A DNA stretch of 21,244 nucleotides from JBDRDI01 sp043820875 (lineage in GTDB: Bacteria > Patescibacteriota > Patescibacteriia > Patescibacteriales > UBA12075): NCBI GenBank assembly GCA_043820875.1, contig JBDRDI010000027.1:1-21244 (forward strand), given 5' to 3'. Positions 13,329 to 21,244 of the stretch are shown here, piece by piece. Position numbers and translations under genes: made by a program. The notes beneath the pieces are model-generated. The model did not search any database, had not been told where the DNA came from, and worked only from the letters and a program-made list of their open reading frames with translations. The stretch's first letter is position 1, and every line of letters begins with the position of its first letter.

Positions 13329-15655
13329 AATCTATATTTTTTAGATAAAATATTACAAAATTTTTTAATTTGTACATTTTTTTCCGTTTCTAAATATTTT
13401 TTATCATTTAATTGTATTATTATTGGTTTTTTAATTTTGAGCCCCTTACCAATAGCTAACGCTTGTCGTTCTTCTAGATTAGGCAACGTGTTAGCATAAT
13501 CTTTACCAATATAATTTTCTAAAAATTCCTTTCCTGTATCATCAAAAATTCTCATGGCGAAAATTGTATTACATTGATTTAAGATTGTTTTGGTTATATT
13601 GGCTGTTCTTTGAGTAATTACAAACGAGCCTAGGCCATATTTTCTACCTTGCAAAATAACTTTTGCTATCCCATTGGTTGCATTTTTATCACCATCACAA
13701 GCAACCGAATTCCATTCTGGTATTAAAGAATGAGCCTCTTCAAAAACTAATAATAATCTAGCGCCACTTATCATTCCTAAATCTTTACAAACTTCTAATG
13801 CACACTCAGAAATAACCCGACTTAATTCAACTAATGTTAATTCTGAGAATGGTGCCCATATTTCCCATGCACCATTTTTATTTCTAGATCTTGAATTTTC
13901 TCTCTGTTGAATTGCAATAATTTCTTCTGGATTAATAATTCTAATTATCTTATCTGACTGCATAAAATTTTTAAGATCATCTTTGAGCAGTTCTTTGAGC
14001 TTTTCAACATTTCCACCGTCCTCTTTTGAATCTTTTATAGTTATTTTCTCTTCTCCAACCTGTTTAACAATTTCACTAACACCATATTTAATAAAATTAA
14101 TATCAATATATTTAGGAAGGCCTTTCTCGCTATTTATGTATTCATTAGTTATATCAATACAAATAATTTTAGTGTTTGTTTCATATGCAATCTTTTGAAG
14201 TAATTCAAAAACTAAGCAAGACTTACCAATACCTAAAATTCCCAAAATAGCAGTGTTGTGCGTTACTAAAGAATTTAAATCATTTATTGGTATTTTTAAA
14301 TTAGTTTCAGGCAACCTACCTATGGCTACATCGGCTATCTCTTGCAATTCTTTGTTATCAAAACTTCTTTCATCAAATGCCTTGAATATTGGCTCATACA
14401 TTTCAGGCAACCAATTTACTGATTGTATTTCATTTTTTTGTTCATCATAACTGCCAATTTTTTTAGCAATTCCTGTTATATATCCGTGGCTATTTTCTCC
14501 TTCAAGATTTTCTTCTTTTGTTTTACCGTTGATAACTTGATAATAAACTATTTTATTTTGGATATATGTTTTTAAAATACTCCCCTCTTTTATGTTTTTA
14601 AATTCATTAAATACAATAAAATTTATTTTATCAATATCCGAACCTTCAGAAACATAGCCAACAAAATTATCTTTATTTTGATAGGCAGAAACTTTTTTTA
14701 TTTCTGACTGTCTCTCTGCTGATAAACTATTTAAATTTATTTTATAAACCTTATTTTCTTTATCAAAAATTGTAGCCTGTTCTTCTAAAACTTCTTTTCT
14801 ATCTTCTTTCAAAATTTTTTCTCCATTACTATTCTTTAAAAGATAAACAACAATTTGAATTTTATCTAAAAAATGTTTCGTTCTAACAATCATCCCTAAA
14901 TAACTATTATTACTATTTTTATTTTCTTCAAACGAAACAATATCGCCAAAATTAATTCCATTATTTTCTTTATTTTGCTTAGCCTTTATGTCAACTTTAT
15001 ATAAAAATGGATTCTCGCAACCAACCGCTTGACCTAAATATTTTTTATCATCTTTTAATTTTTTCTTTATTCTATATATATTTTTTACACCTAAGCCCAC
15101 AACGTCAAAGAACATAAACAAAATCCAAAAAGTAATAGCAAAAACAAACCCGGGATCAATAATTTTAGGAAAATAAGAAAAAGTGGCAAGTAAATAAAAA
15201 ACTGAAAATATAAATTCTGGCGATCCTATCCAAATTGAAATATAAAAAGGAATTTTTTTTAACTCTATTTCTGTTTTATAAATTCTTACTTTTCTATCCG
15301 AATCTTTACAAAAAATAGCAACTAAACCAGTAATTATCGCCACCCCAGCTGTTATTGAAATAAAATTATACAAAATAAAATCATTTTTATTTTGTATAGC
15401 AAGTAAAGTTATAATTACAGTTGTTGCATTAGCTATACTATTTGCTGGTTTTTGAAAATATTCTTTAGCAACATAACTACTAAATATTAACATTAAAAAG
15501 CCACCAAAAAACCAAACACTTTCATCGGCACTTTGATTGAAAATATTAATATTTCCTAAATAAAACCAAAAGATTAAAAACAAAAAGAATAAGTAAACTA
15601 TTGAAGTTATTACTCTTTCTTTTTGTTTTAATTCTGGTTTTAGAATAATACTCAT
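13325..15655 (-). CDS. Membrane-anchored HerA/FtsK-superfamily ATPase
   Basis: This 776-residue protein has about five or six hydrophobic segments in residues 15-190 (near 17-35, 48-62, 73-88, 95-115, 136-162, 168-188). A beta-rich region (about 205-400) resembles HAS-barrel domains of HerA (GYVSEGSDIDKINFIVF). The ATPase has Walker A GILGIGKSC (472-480), Walker B LLLVFEEAH (634-642) and the HerA-type segment ITQRTANITKTILNQCNTI. HerA proteins form hexameric DNA translocases that pair with nucleases such as NurA or with other effectors. Most known HerA proteins are soluble, so the membrane part is unusual. It lies 18 bp after hsdMS and overlaps the nuclease gene by four bases. FtsK itself is excluded by the VFEEAH and QR-type motifs and the missing gamma domain. 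Confidence 0.85.
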   Translation of the reverse strand: MSIILKPELKQKERVITSIVYLFFLFLIFWFYLGNINIFNQSADESVWFFGGFLMLIFSSYVAKEYFQKPANSIANATTVIITLLAIQNKNDFILYNFISITAGVAIITGLVAIFCKDSDRKVRIYKTEIELKKIPFYISIWIGSPEFIFSVFYLLATFSYFPKIIDPGFVFAITFWILFMFFDVVGLGVKNIYRIKKKLKDDKKYLGQAVGCENPFLYKVDIKAKQNKENNGINFGDIVSFEENKNSNNSYLGMIVRTKHFLDKIQIVVYLLKNSNGEKILKEDRKEVLEEQATIFDKENKVYKINLNSLSAERQSEIKKVSAYQNKDNFVGYVSEGSDIDKINFIVFNEFKNIKEGSILKTYIQNKIVYYQVINGKTKEENLEGENSHGYITGIAKKIGSYDEQKNEIQSVNWLPEMYEPIFKAFDERSFDNKELQEIADVAIGRLPETNLKIPINDLNSLVTHNTAILGILGIGKSCLVFELLQKIAYETNTKIICIDITNEYINSEKGLPKYIDINFIKYGVSEIVKQVGEEKITIKDSKEDGGNVEKLKELLKDDLKNFMQSDKIIRIINPEEIIAIQQRENSRSRNKNGAWEIWAPFSELTLVELSRVISECALEVCKDLGMISGARLLLVFEEAHSLIPEWNSVACDGDKNATNGIAKVILQGRKYGLGSFVITQRTANITKTILNQCNTIFAMRIFDDTGKEFLENYIGKDYANTLPNLEERQALAIGKGLKIKKPIIIQLNDKKYLETEKNVQIKKFCNILSKKYRL

Positions 15656-15673
15656 ATTATTCCATATTTATTA

Positions 15674-18154
15674 TTATCCCCAAACCTCGCCAATCTTCCT
15701 CTTAATTTTCTCCTCAAAAATATCAATCAATTTTTTGTTGACGGAGATTATTTCTTCTTCTTTTTCTACCTCAGCGACGAGTTGCTTTTGGATTTCAAGA
15801 AGTGGGATATAAAATTTAATTGATAAAATTTCATTTTTTCTTAAATTTGTTTGGCTTTGTCCATTATCAAAATCCAACAATTGCTTATTTCTATTTAGCT
15901 GTAAGTATAAAAATTTTTGCATTAAATAATTTTTGTTCTTTGATCTAAAAACCCCTATTCTTTGATTTAAAGTATATTGTTCATTGGCATCAACATAAAA
16001 ACATTTTGCAATTGCTTTGCCGTTAGGGACATCACTCATTACCATTACAACATCATCCTTATAAAGAGGTGTTAGTGCCTTGTTAGAAAATTTTACTGTT
16101 TTTCCGCCAGATGAAATAAATTTGGAATTTATAACTTTATATTTTCCATTTCGACAAATCGCAGATTCATGGGCTTTGCCATTAAACATCTCACAAGCTT
16201 TTCCCAACTCTACGATCTCAACACCTTCTAACTTTCTAAGTTCTTGACCAAAATATCGCCTCTCTCTCTCTAGATTTTTGATAATTTCTTTAGCGTGATT
16301 TATTGCGTTTTGTTTAACTTCAATCTGTTCCACAATTTCTTTTTGCACTTCAAGCGGTGGGAGTGGGATTTTAATTTTTGAAAATTCAGATATCCAATAT
16401 CGCTTATGATCATCGTGCCTAAATTTTATCGTTTTCATTACTTCAAACAAATATCTTGGATCTGCTTTTGTTATATCTGTATGCAAAATTTTCATTGCCG
16501 ACGATTTAACTTTGAAAGGAAAATCTACAAACTTTATTGCTGTTGTAAAATCATCAAAAATAATAACCGGCAATTTATTTGCAGGCATAATCCCTTCTTT
16601 TTCATTGGTGTATCCTAAAATAAAAGTTTTGCCAGCAGTTAAAACGGGAGTCTTAAAGCTATTATAATAATTAACAGATTCAACAATATATTTTGTTGGC
16701 TGTTCATATTCCAAAACTTCCCCCAATTCCACCATTTCCCATTTTTTATTTTTATAAATTTCACTTTTTCTGTATTTTTCACCTGTTAAATTATAATCTC
16801 CACTTTCAGCGATTGCTTTCTTTTTTACTATCCAAGCAAAAAGACTCTTATCATTTACTAATATATTTTTATTTCCTGTTTGTATAGCAATAACTTGCGC
16901 TCTAAGGACATCAAGTGCTCCACCTTTATCAAATAAATCATTCGACAAGTCTGGTCGTGGTCGCCGTTGTGCACCAAGATCATAACCGTCATTTAAAACT
17001 TTTATAAATAGTATTTCATCTGTCTTTTTAGTAATTTGACTATCAAAAAATAAAATGGAAGTTTTAACACCAGCATACGGATTAAAAATTCCAGCAGGCA
17101 TGCTCACAACCGCAAAAAGTCCGTCTTCTACAAGCTTTTTACGAAGTGCTTTATACGCTTTATCTAATTTAAAAATTACTCCCTCTGGCACGATAATTCC
17201 CGCGCGCCCGTTGATATTCAAATGCTCCATAATATAATCCACAAACAACACTTCGGCACGATTGGCTTGAATGGAAAAATTTTTATGTGGACGAATTCCT
17301 CCTTTCGGCGTCATAAACGGCGGATTTGCCATAATGACATCAAAAGTTTCACCCCAACGCTTCTCACTCGTCAAAGAATCATACTCGTGGATATGCGGAT
17401 TTTGAAAGCCATGCAAATACATATTCACCAAAGACAACTTCACCATATCGGGTGAAATGTCATAACCGACAATATTGTTCATCAATTTTGTTTTTTCGTC
17501 TGGTGTGAGATTTTTTTCTTTATTTGTCGGCTTTCCTGTTTTATTATCCAATCCGTCATGAGCTTTCAAAATATATTTGTAAGCAGAAATCAAGAAACCA
17601 GCCGTTCCGCATGCGGGATCCAAAATGGTTTCGTTTTTTTTTGGGTTAACGACTTCGGCGATAAAATCAATGATGTGCCGTGGTGTGCGAAATTGCCCCG
17701 CGTCGCCCTGTGAGCCAAGAATTGAAAGCAGATATTCAAAAGCATTTCCCAAATTTTCGCTATGGTCATAAGAAAATTCGTTTATCTCTTTCAAAAATAA
17801 AGTAAGTGTTCGCGGATCACGAAATGGTAAAAATGCGCCTTTGAAAATATCACGAAATAATTGCGGAATATGCGGATTTTTAGACATATTCGTAATTGCT
17901 TGAACATAAAGATCAAGCCGTTCTTGTCCTGAAAGTTTTTTATCCAAAAGTTTTGTCCAAGAATATTGACTAAAACCATTTGTAAAAAATCTTGCTTTTC
18001 CGCCAAGCTCTTCCGACTCTTTGTCCATATCATCCATAAACTTATAGACAAGAGCTGTTGTGATTTGCTCCACTTGTGCTTTCGGGTCTGGCACTTTGCC
18101 GACAAGAATATTTCTCGCGGAGTCAATTTTTCGTTTTGTAGCTTGATCAAGCAT
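15674..18154 (-). CDS. hsdM: Type I restriction-modification HsdM-HsdS fusion
   Basis: This 826-residue protein fuses modification and specificity subunits. The HsdM part (1-465) has a helical N-terminus, the SAM motif DPACGTAGF (179-187) and the N6-adenine methylase motif NPPF (277-280). The join falls after DYNLTGEKYRKSE (453-465). The HsdS part (472-826) has two target-recognition domains (about 473-598 and 646-785). Each ends in a PLP- or PLLE-type turn and a coiled coil: KEIVEQIEVKQNAINHAKEI (605-624) and QLVAEVEKEEEIISVNKKLI (791-810). It should methylate adenines in a bipartite site and supply recognition for HsdR. Fusion of M and S removes the need for a separate hsdS. It starts 11 bp after hsdR. 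Confidence 0.94.
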   Translation of the reverse strand: MLDQATKRKIDSARNILVGKVPDPKAQVEQITTALVYKFMDDMDKESEELGGKARFFTNGFSQYSWTKLLDKKLSGQERLDLYVQAITNMSKNPHIPQLFRDIFKGAFLPFRDPRTLTLFLKEINEFSYDHSENLGNAFEYLLSILGSQGDAGQFRTPRHIIDFIAEVVNPKKNETILDPACGTAGFLISAYKYILKAHDGLDNKTGKPTNKEKNLTPDEKTKLMNNIVGYDISPDMVKLSLVNMYLHGFQNPHIHEYDSLTSEKRWGETFDVIMANPPFMTPKGGIRPHKNFSIQANRAEVLFVDYIMEHLNINGRAGIIVPEGVIFKLDKAYKALRKKLVEDGLFAVVSMPAGIFNPYAGVKTSILFFDSQITKKTDEILFIKVLNDGYDLGAQRRPRPDLSNDLFDKGGALDVLRAQVIAIQTGNKNILVNDKSLFAWIVKKKAIAESGDYNLTGEKYRKSEIYKNKKWEMVELGEVLEYEQPTKYIVESVNYYNSFKTPVLTAGKTFILGYTNEKEGIMPANKLPVIIFDDFTTAIKFVDFPFKVKSSAMKILHTDITKADPRYLFEVMKTIKFRHDDHKRYWISEFSKIKIPLPPLEVQKEIVEQIEVKQNAINHAKEIIKNLERERRYFGQELRKLEGVEIVELGKACEMFNGKAHESAICRNGKYKVINSKFISSGGKTVKFSNKALTPLYKDDVVMVMSDVPNGKAIAKCFYVDANEQYTLNQRIGVFRSKNKNYLMQKFLYLQLNRNKQLLDFDNGQSQTNLRKNEILSIKFYIPLLEIQKQLVAEVEKEEEIISVNKKLIDIFEEKIKRKIGEVWG

Positions 18155-18165
18155 AATAATTTTTG

Positions 18166-20682
18166 TTATTTCATATAAGCATTAACTGGCACATAGTCTT
18201 TTACATATTCAGGAACAGTTTCGCGCCAACCGTTTAATGCCTTAAACTCCGACATTGTAAATCCCGCATACACATTAAGTTCTGCAAAATGTTTATTGTT
18301 GATGATTTCTCTAAACTTTTCATCCGATACATACGCTTTGAGGTAATTTTTGATATACGGAACATATTTATTTTCTGGTTTGTAAATAGAAATAAACTTT
18401 TCGCATTCTTCCTCTAAAAGCTCATTTCTATCTTTGAATTTATCAATTCGCCCAAAGATACGCTCCAAAAACTCACGCCATGATAAACGGCGGTCAAGAT
18501 TTTCACTCTTGCGGATTTTTTCAAGATTCAAAAATAGTTTTGGTTTGTCTTCGTATTTCTCACGGACAATATGCACTGCCTTATCCCATTGTTCATTTTC
18601 AACGGCTGTTTTAACTTCTTTATCATCTTGCAATTCTTCACGAGCTTTTTCAAAAAGTTTTCTATCAACTTTCATTCCTTCTATTCCGACAGGTATTTCA
18701 GTAAGCGTTTTTACTTTGTCAGGATCAAAAGTTTCAAATTCATCAATATCAACGCCGATACCTCCACCGTCTCCACCAGTTCCTTTTGAAACTGGTAATT
18801 TTAAAATTTCGTCATAATCAAACTTTTCTTCAAAATATTCACAGTTGGCAAAGAAATCAAAAAGTTTAAAGTTTTCCTTTTCGTGCTTGTGTTTTTCGTT
18901 ATATTCATCGGCATATTCAAAAACAAATTTTCGTGTTCCTCGTCCTTTGATCTGAATAAAATCAGTTGGCGAGAAAATTGGTCGCATAAATGCGAGATTA
19001 AGAATATCTTGGCAGTCATAGCCTGTTGTCATCATGCCGACGGTAACGCAAACTCTCGTCTTGCTTGATTTGTAATTTTCTAAAAACTTTGTATGTCCGT
19101 TTAAATTATTGTTAGCAAAATTGATTGTGAATTGTTGAGAATCTGCGACATTAGAAGTAATTTGAACAGCAAAATCAGAATTATATTTATCAGGCCAAAG
19201 TTGGCTTGCCATTTTGTTTAACATTTGCGTAACTTTTGAAGCATGTTTTTGACTTACGCAAAAAATAATACTTTTGCCGATTTCTCCGCTGATTGGGTCT
19301 TTCAAGGCATTTTCAAGAAAAGTTTGGCAAAAGACACGATTGGTTTTTTCAGAAAAGAATTTTCTCTCAAAATCTCTTTGAAAAAAAGTTTCCTCTGCTT
19401 CTTCGCCTTCTTCATTTTCCACCATAACGGCATATCCTTTTTCTGAAAGCAATTCGGCGGTAATATCAGTGCGAGCATCAGAAACAATCGGATTTATTAA
19501 ATATCCGTTTTTAACGCCGTCAAGCAAGCTATATCTAAAAGTTGGGTCGCCGTTTGGACAGCCAAAAGTAGTATAAGTGTCGAGTAGTTGTCGGCGTTCC
19601 CATGCCCTCGGATCTTTTTGAGAAAGATTTTGCGGATCAACATTTTTCAAATAGTCTTTCGGCGTTGCGGTCAAACCTAATTTATAGCCGATGAAATATT
19701 CAAAAACTGCTCGTGAGTTTCCACCGATAGCGCGATGTGATTCATCGGCAATAACTAAATCAAAATCGGTTGGCGAAAAAAGTTTTTTATATTTATCTTG
19801 AGCTGATAAACTTTGCACTGTTGAAACGACAATGTCCGCTTTTTTCCAATCATCACGATTTTGTTTATAAATTACAGTTTGAAAATCGTTACTTAAATAT
19901 TGCACAAAATTTTTCTGTGCTTGATCTTCTAATTCCAAACGGTCGACTAAGAATAAAATTCTTTTAGCGTTTCCTGTTCGTAAAAATAATTTGATAATCG
20001 CGGCGGAAATGAGCGTTTTTCCTGTTCCGGTTGCCATTTCAAAAAGAAAACGATCATTTCCACTTTCAGCTGATTTTTGCAAAGCGTAAATTGATTTGAG
20101 CTGATAAGGGCGCAAAATTCGCAAGCCTTCATCCCAAAGATATTTTGTTTGCGTTTTCTTGTCTTGATAGCGTGGATCATCTTTGAAGTTTGGATTTTGA
20201 GTAAACGCGATGTAATCGTCATTCACTTTTTCGTCAGCAAGACGTTTATTGTCAGGCTTAAAATCAAGACGATGTGCCAAAGATTCTTGTGTTGGGAATT
20301 CGGTAATAATTTCAGGATCGCCTCGTTCTAAATCCCAAAAATAATGCAGATTGCCATTTGAAAGAATAACAAAACGAGCATTTTCATTTTTGGCATATCG
20401 GCGAGCTTGCTCTTTTCCATCAAGCGGGTCTTTTTCTCCTTTTTTGGCTTCCAAAATTACAAGCGGAAATCCTTTTTCATCCAAAAGTAAAAAATCAATA
20501 AAACCGTTTTTTGTTGTTTCAAAATCTTCGCCAAAAGCGTCAATGTCTTTTTGCGTGATTTTTACATTTGGCTCAAGTTGTATATTTGCTTGCTCTTTTT
20601 CATTATCAAAAAATCTCCAGCCTGATTCTTCAAGCAGTTTGTTTATTTTTATACGTGCTTTTGCTTCTTTAGAATTAGTCAT
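18166..20682 (-). CDS. hsdR: Type I restriction enzyme R subunit (HsdR, EcoEI-like)
   Basis: This 838-residue protein begins with an HsdR N-terminal PD-(D/E)XK nuclease: FIDFLL (D63) and LVILEAK (E78, K80). The SF2 translocase follows, with Walker A ATGTGKT (217-223), the DEAD-type box DESH (313-316), GLTATP (336-341) and motif VI QIKGRGTR (577-584). The C-terminal 180 residues match the EcoEI-type R subunit tail (VPVNAYMK end). It uses ATP to pump DNA past the bound complex and cleaves unmodified DNA. The start codon lies two bases after the xre stop, so the regulator and nuclease are coupled. All catalytic residues look intact, so the enzyme is probably active. Confidence 0.95.
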   Translation of the reverse strand: MTNSKEAKARIKINKLLEESGWRFFDNEKEQANIQLEPNVKITQKDIDAFGEDFETTKNGFIDFLLLDEKGFPLVILEAKKGEKDPLDGKEQARRYAKNENARFVILSNGNLHYFWDLERGDPEIITEFPTQESLAHRLDFKPDNKRLADEKVNDDYIAFTQNPNFKDDPRYQDKKTQTKYLWDEGLRILRPYQLKSIYALQKSAESGNDRFLFEMATGTGKTLISAAIIKLFLRTGNAKRILFLVDRLELEDQAQKNFVQYLSNDFQTVIYKQNRDDWKKADIVVSTVQSLSAQDKYKKLFSPTDFDLVIADESHRAIGGNSRAVFEYFIGYKLGLTATPKDYLKNVDPQNLSQKDPRAWERRQLLDTYTTFGCPNGDPTFRYSLLDGVKNGYLINPIVSDARTDITAELLSEKGYAVMVENEEGEEAEETFFQRDFERKFFSEKTNRVFCQTFLENALKDPISGEIGKSIIFCVSQKHASKVTQMLNKMASQLWPDKYNSDFAVQITSNVADSQQFTINFANNNLNGHTKFLENYKSSKTRVCVTVGMMTTGYDCQDILNLAFMRPIFSPTDFIQIKGRGTRKFVFEYADEYNEKHKHEKENFKLFDFFANCEYFEEKFDYDEILKLPVSKGTGGDGGGIGVDIDEFETFDPDKVKTLTEIPVGIEGMKVDRKLFEKAREELQDDKEVKTAVENEQWDKAVHIVREKYEDKPKLFLNLEKIRKSENLDRRLSWREFLERIFGRIDKFKDRNELLEEECEKFISIYKPENKYVPYIKNYLKAYVSDEKFREIINNKHFAELNVYAGFTMSEFKALNGWRETVPEYVKDYVPVNAYMK

Positions 20683-20684
20683 AA

Positions 20685-20891
20685 TTATTTTAAAAGCTCA
20701 TCAGGCGCTACACTTAATGCTTTTGCTATTTTTTCTAAATTAGATATAGTAGGATTTTTTAGACCACTTTCAACTCGGCTAACATATCCTCTATCCATAC
20801 CCGTAGCACGGCAAATATCGCCTTGCGACATACCTTTTTTTATTCTAATTCTCTTGATATTATTTCCTAATTTTTTTGATATTTTAGCCAT
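20685..20891 (-). CDS. XRE-family helix-turn-helix regulator
   Basis: This 68-residue single HTH domain runs LGNNIKRIRIKKGMSQGDIC, then RATGMDRGYVSRVESGLKNP, then TISNLEKIAKALSVAPDELL: the five-helix lambda-repressor fold with the recognition helix at about 31-41. It is the first gene of the operon, two bases before hsdR. Small XRE proteins of this kind next to restriction genes act as controller (C) proteins that time nuclease expression. A perfect 22-bp palindrome overlapping its promoter is the likely binding site. Controller function is inferred from position and palindrome. Confidence 0.9.
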   Translation of the reverse strand: MAKISKKLGNNIKRIRIKKGMSQGDICRATGMDRGYVSRVESGLKNPTISNLEKIAKALSVAPDELLK

Positions 20892-20932
20892 ATATTATAT
20901 TAATATCTTACTACTACTTGCATTATTTGACA

Positions 20933-20954
20933 ATATTGTATTATAATACAATAT
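20933..20954. promoter_or_regulatory. Perfect 22-bp palindrome, likely operator of the XRE regulator
   Basis: Arms atattgtatta (20933-20943) and taatacaatat (20944-20954) are exact complements. The site covers the -10 box and most of the spacer of the operon promoter, so a bound dimer would block RNA polymerase. Confidence 0.75.
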
Positions 20955-20963
20955 AGACGTCAA
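20935..20963 (-). promoter_or_regulatory. Sigma70-type promoter of the defence operon
   Basis: TTGACG (20958-20963), a 17-bp spacer and TACAAT (20935-20940) on the minus strand, 44 bp before the xre start. No promoter of similar quality was found inside the hsdR-hsdMS-herA-nuclease block. Confidence 0.72.
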
Positions 20964-21078
20964 TTAGGGGTGGTGGTCGGGGCTAGCGGATGGTTAGAAT
21001 AAAAAAAGAGAAAAGTTTGCTTTTGGTTTAAAATAAAGTTCGAGACGATATTTTTTATAGGTTCTTTGGCAGTTTTTT

Positions 21079-21201
21079 GAAAAGGCAGATAGGTTTTTAA
21101 AAACGACCGCCCCGAGGGGTAGGGGCGGGACGGGCGTTTTTAAAGGAAATCTTTATATTTCTTTTTAAATTCCGTTCGGATTTTTTCATATAATCCGAGC
21201 C
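21079..21201 (-). repeat. Right copy of the 123-bp inverted repeat
   Basis: Same element as 10349-10471, in the opposite orientation and about 10.6 kb away. The outer ends begin ggctcggatt in both copies. The bases flanking the outer ends (gttttt on the left; ttttc on the right, read inward) are not a clear target-site duplication. The 30-codon ORF is at 21097-21189. Confidence 0.93.
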
Positions 21202-21244
21202 GAAAAGGATGAGCCTTAATTAAAAAGGCTAAATTCCACTCAAA

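Larger units (their letters stand above)
20892..21244. other. 353-bp region upstream of the defence operon, no gene seen
   Basis: It holds the operon promoter and palindrome, a G-rich stretch at 20967-20982 (ggggtggtggtcgggg, at most a weak two-layer G-quadruplex), the right 123-bp repeat and, beyond it, a small hairpin (agcctt 21212-21217 with aaggct 21225-21230). No longer ORF fits. Confidence 0.6.

Noticed and set aside
20927..20956. Divergent plus-strand promoter (perfect TTGACA at 20927-20932)
   Set aside because: No acceptable -10 box lies at 16-18 bp spacing, and no plus-strand gene follows within the window.
20967..20982. G-quadruplex at the defence promoter
   Set aside because: The tract has only two-base G runs in the middle, so at best a weak two-layer structure. 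It is mentioned only in the region description.
1..21244. tRNA or rRNA genes
   Set aside because: No cloverleaf or conserved rRNA segment was seen by eye in any intergenic region. A tRNAscan or Infernal run would settle it.

Overview
The window looks like a piece of a Candidatus Patescibacteria (CPR, Parcubacteria-like) genome. This is an inference. It rests on strongly AT-rich intergenic DNA, starts that mostly lack a Shine-Dalgarno sequence, TGA used as a stop (so not the Gly-recoding CPR lineages), and a gene set I associate with this group: an exported lipase, two exported proteins sharing a 'G+ILLQVE…AWYI…IMRELGLGI' repeat, a 41-residue basic protein, and a 'SK+DLFLSCPRCFYIDR' nuclease-like protein. 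No 16S rRNA or ribosomal protein gene is present to prove it.

Layout. 1-7600 is all minus strand: an exported lipase of the LCAT/PGAP1 type, rlmN, a short TspO-like membrane protein, an unrecognised Cys-rich protein, a UMPH-1-type HAD nucleotidase, a CPA2 cation/proton antiporter, and a 41-codon basic gene with a near-perfect promoter. 7700-9680 holds a convergent pair of exported proteins that share the same repeat module. 9950-10350 is a monocistronic cold-shock gene with its own promoter, a structured leader and a strong terminator.

10349-21201 is the striking part. Two nearly identical 123-bp copies of a hairpin-forming sequence, in inverted orientation, enclose about 10.6 kb of minus-strand genes. 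In transcription order these are: an XRE regulator whose promoter overlaps a perfect 22-bp palindrome, HsdR, an HsdM-HsdS fusion, a membrane-anchored HerA-like ATPase, a Cas4/RecB-like PD-(D/E)XK protein joined to it by an ATGA overlap, XseA, XseB (exonuclease VII), and a 57-residue AbrB/MazE-type DNA-binding protein below the usual ORF cutoff. Most junctions are tight: 2, 11, 18, -4, 89, 2 and 99 nt.

Reading. The block looks like a mobile or exchangeable defence island. A type I restriction-modification system is transcriptionally joined to a membrane HerA plus nuclease pair and to an ssDNA exonuclease. The restriction enzyme and ExoVII assignments are secure. The idea that the HerA-nuclease pair is a functional module of the same defence system, and that the 123-bp repeats bound a mobile unit, is inference.
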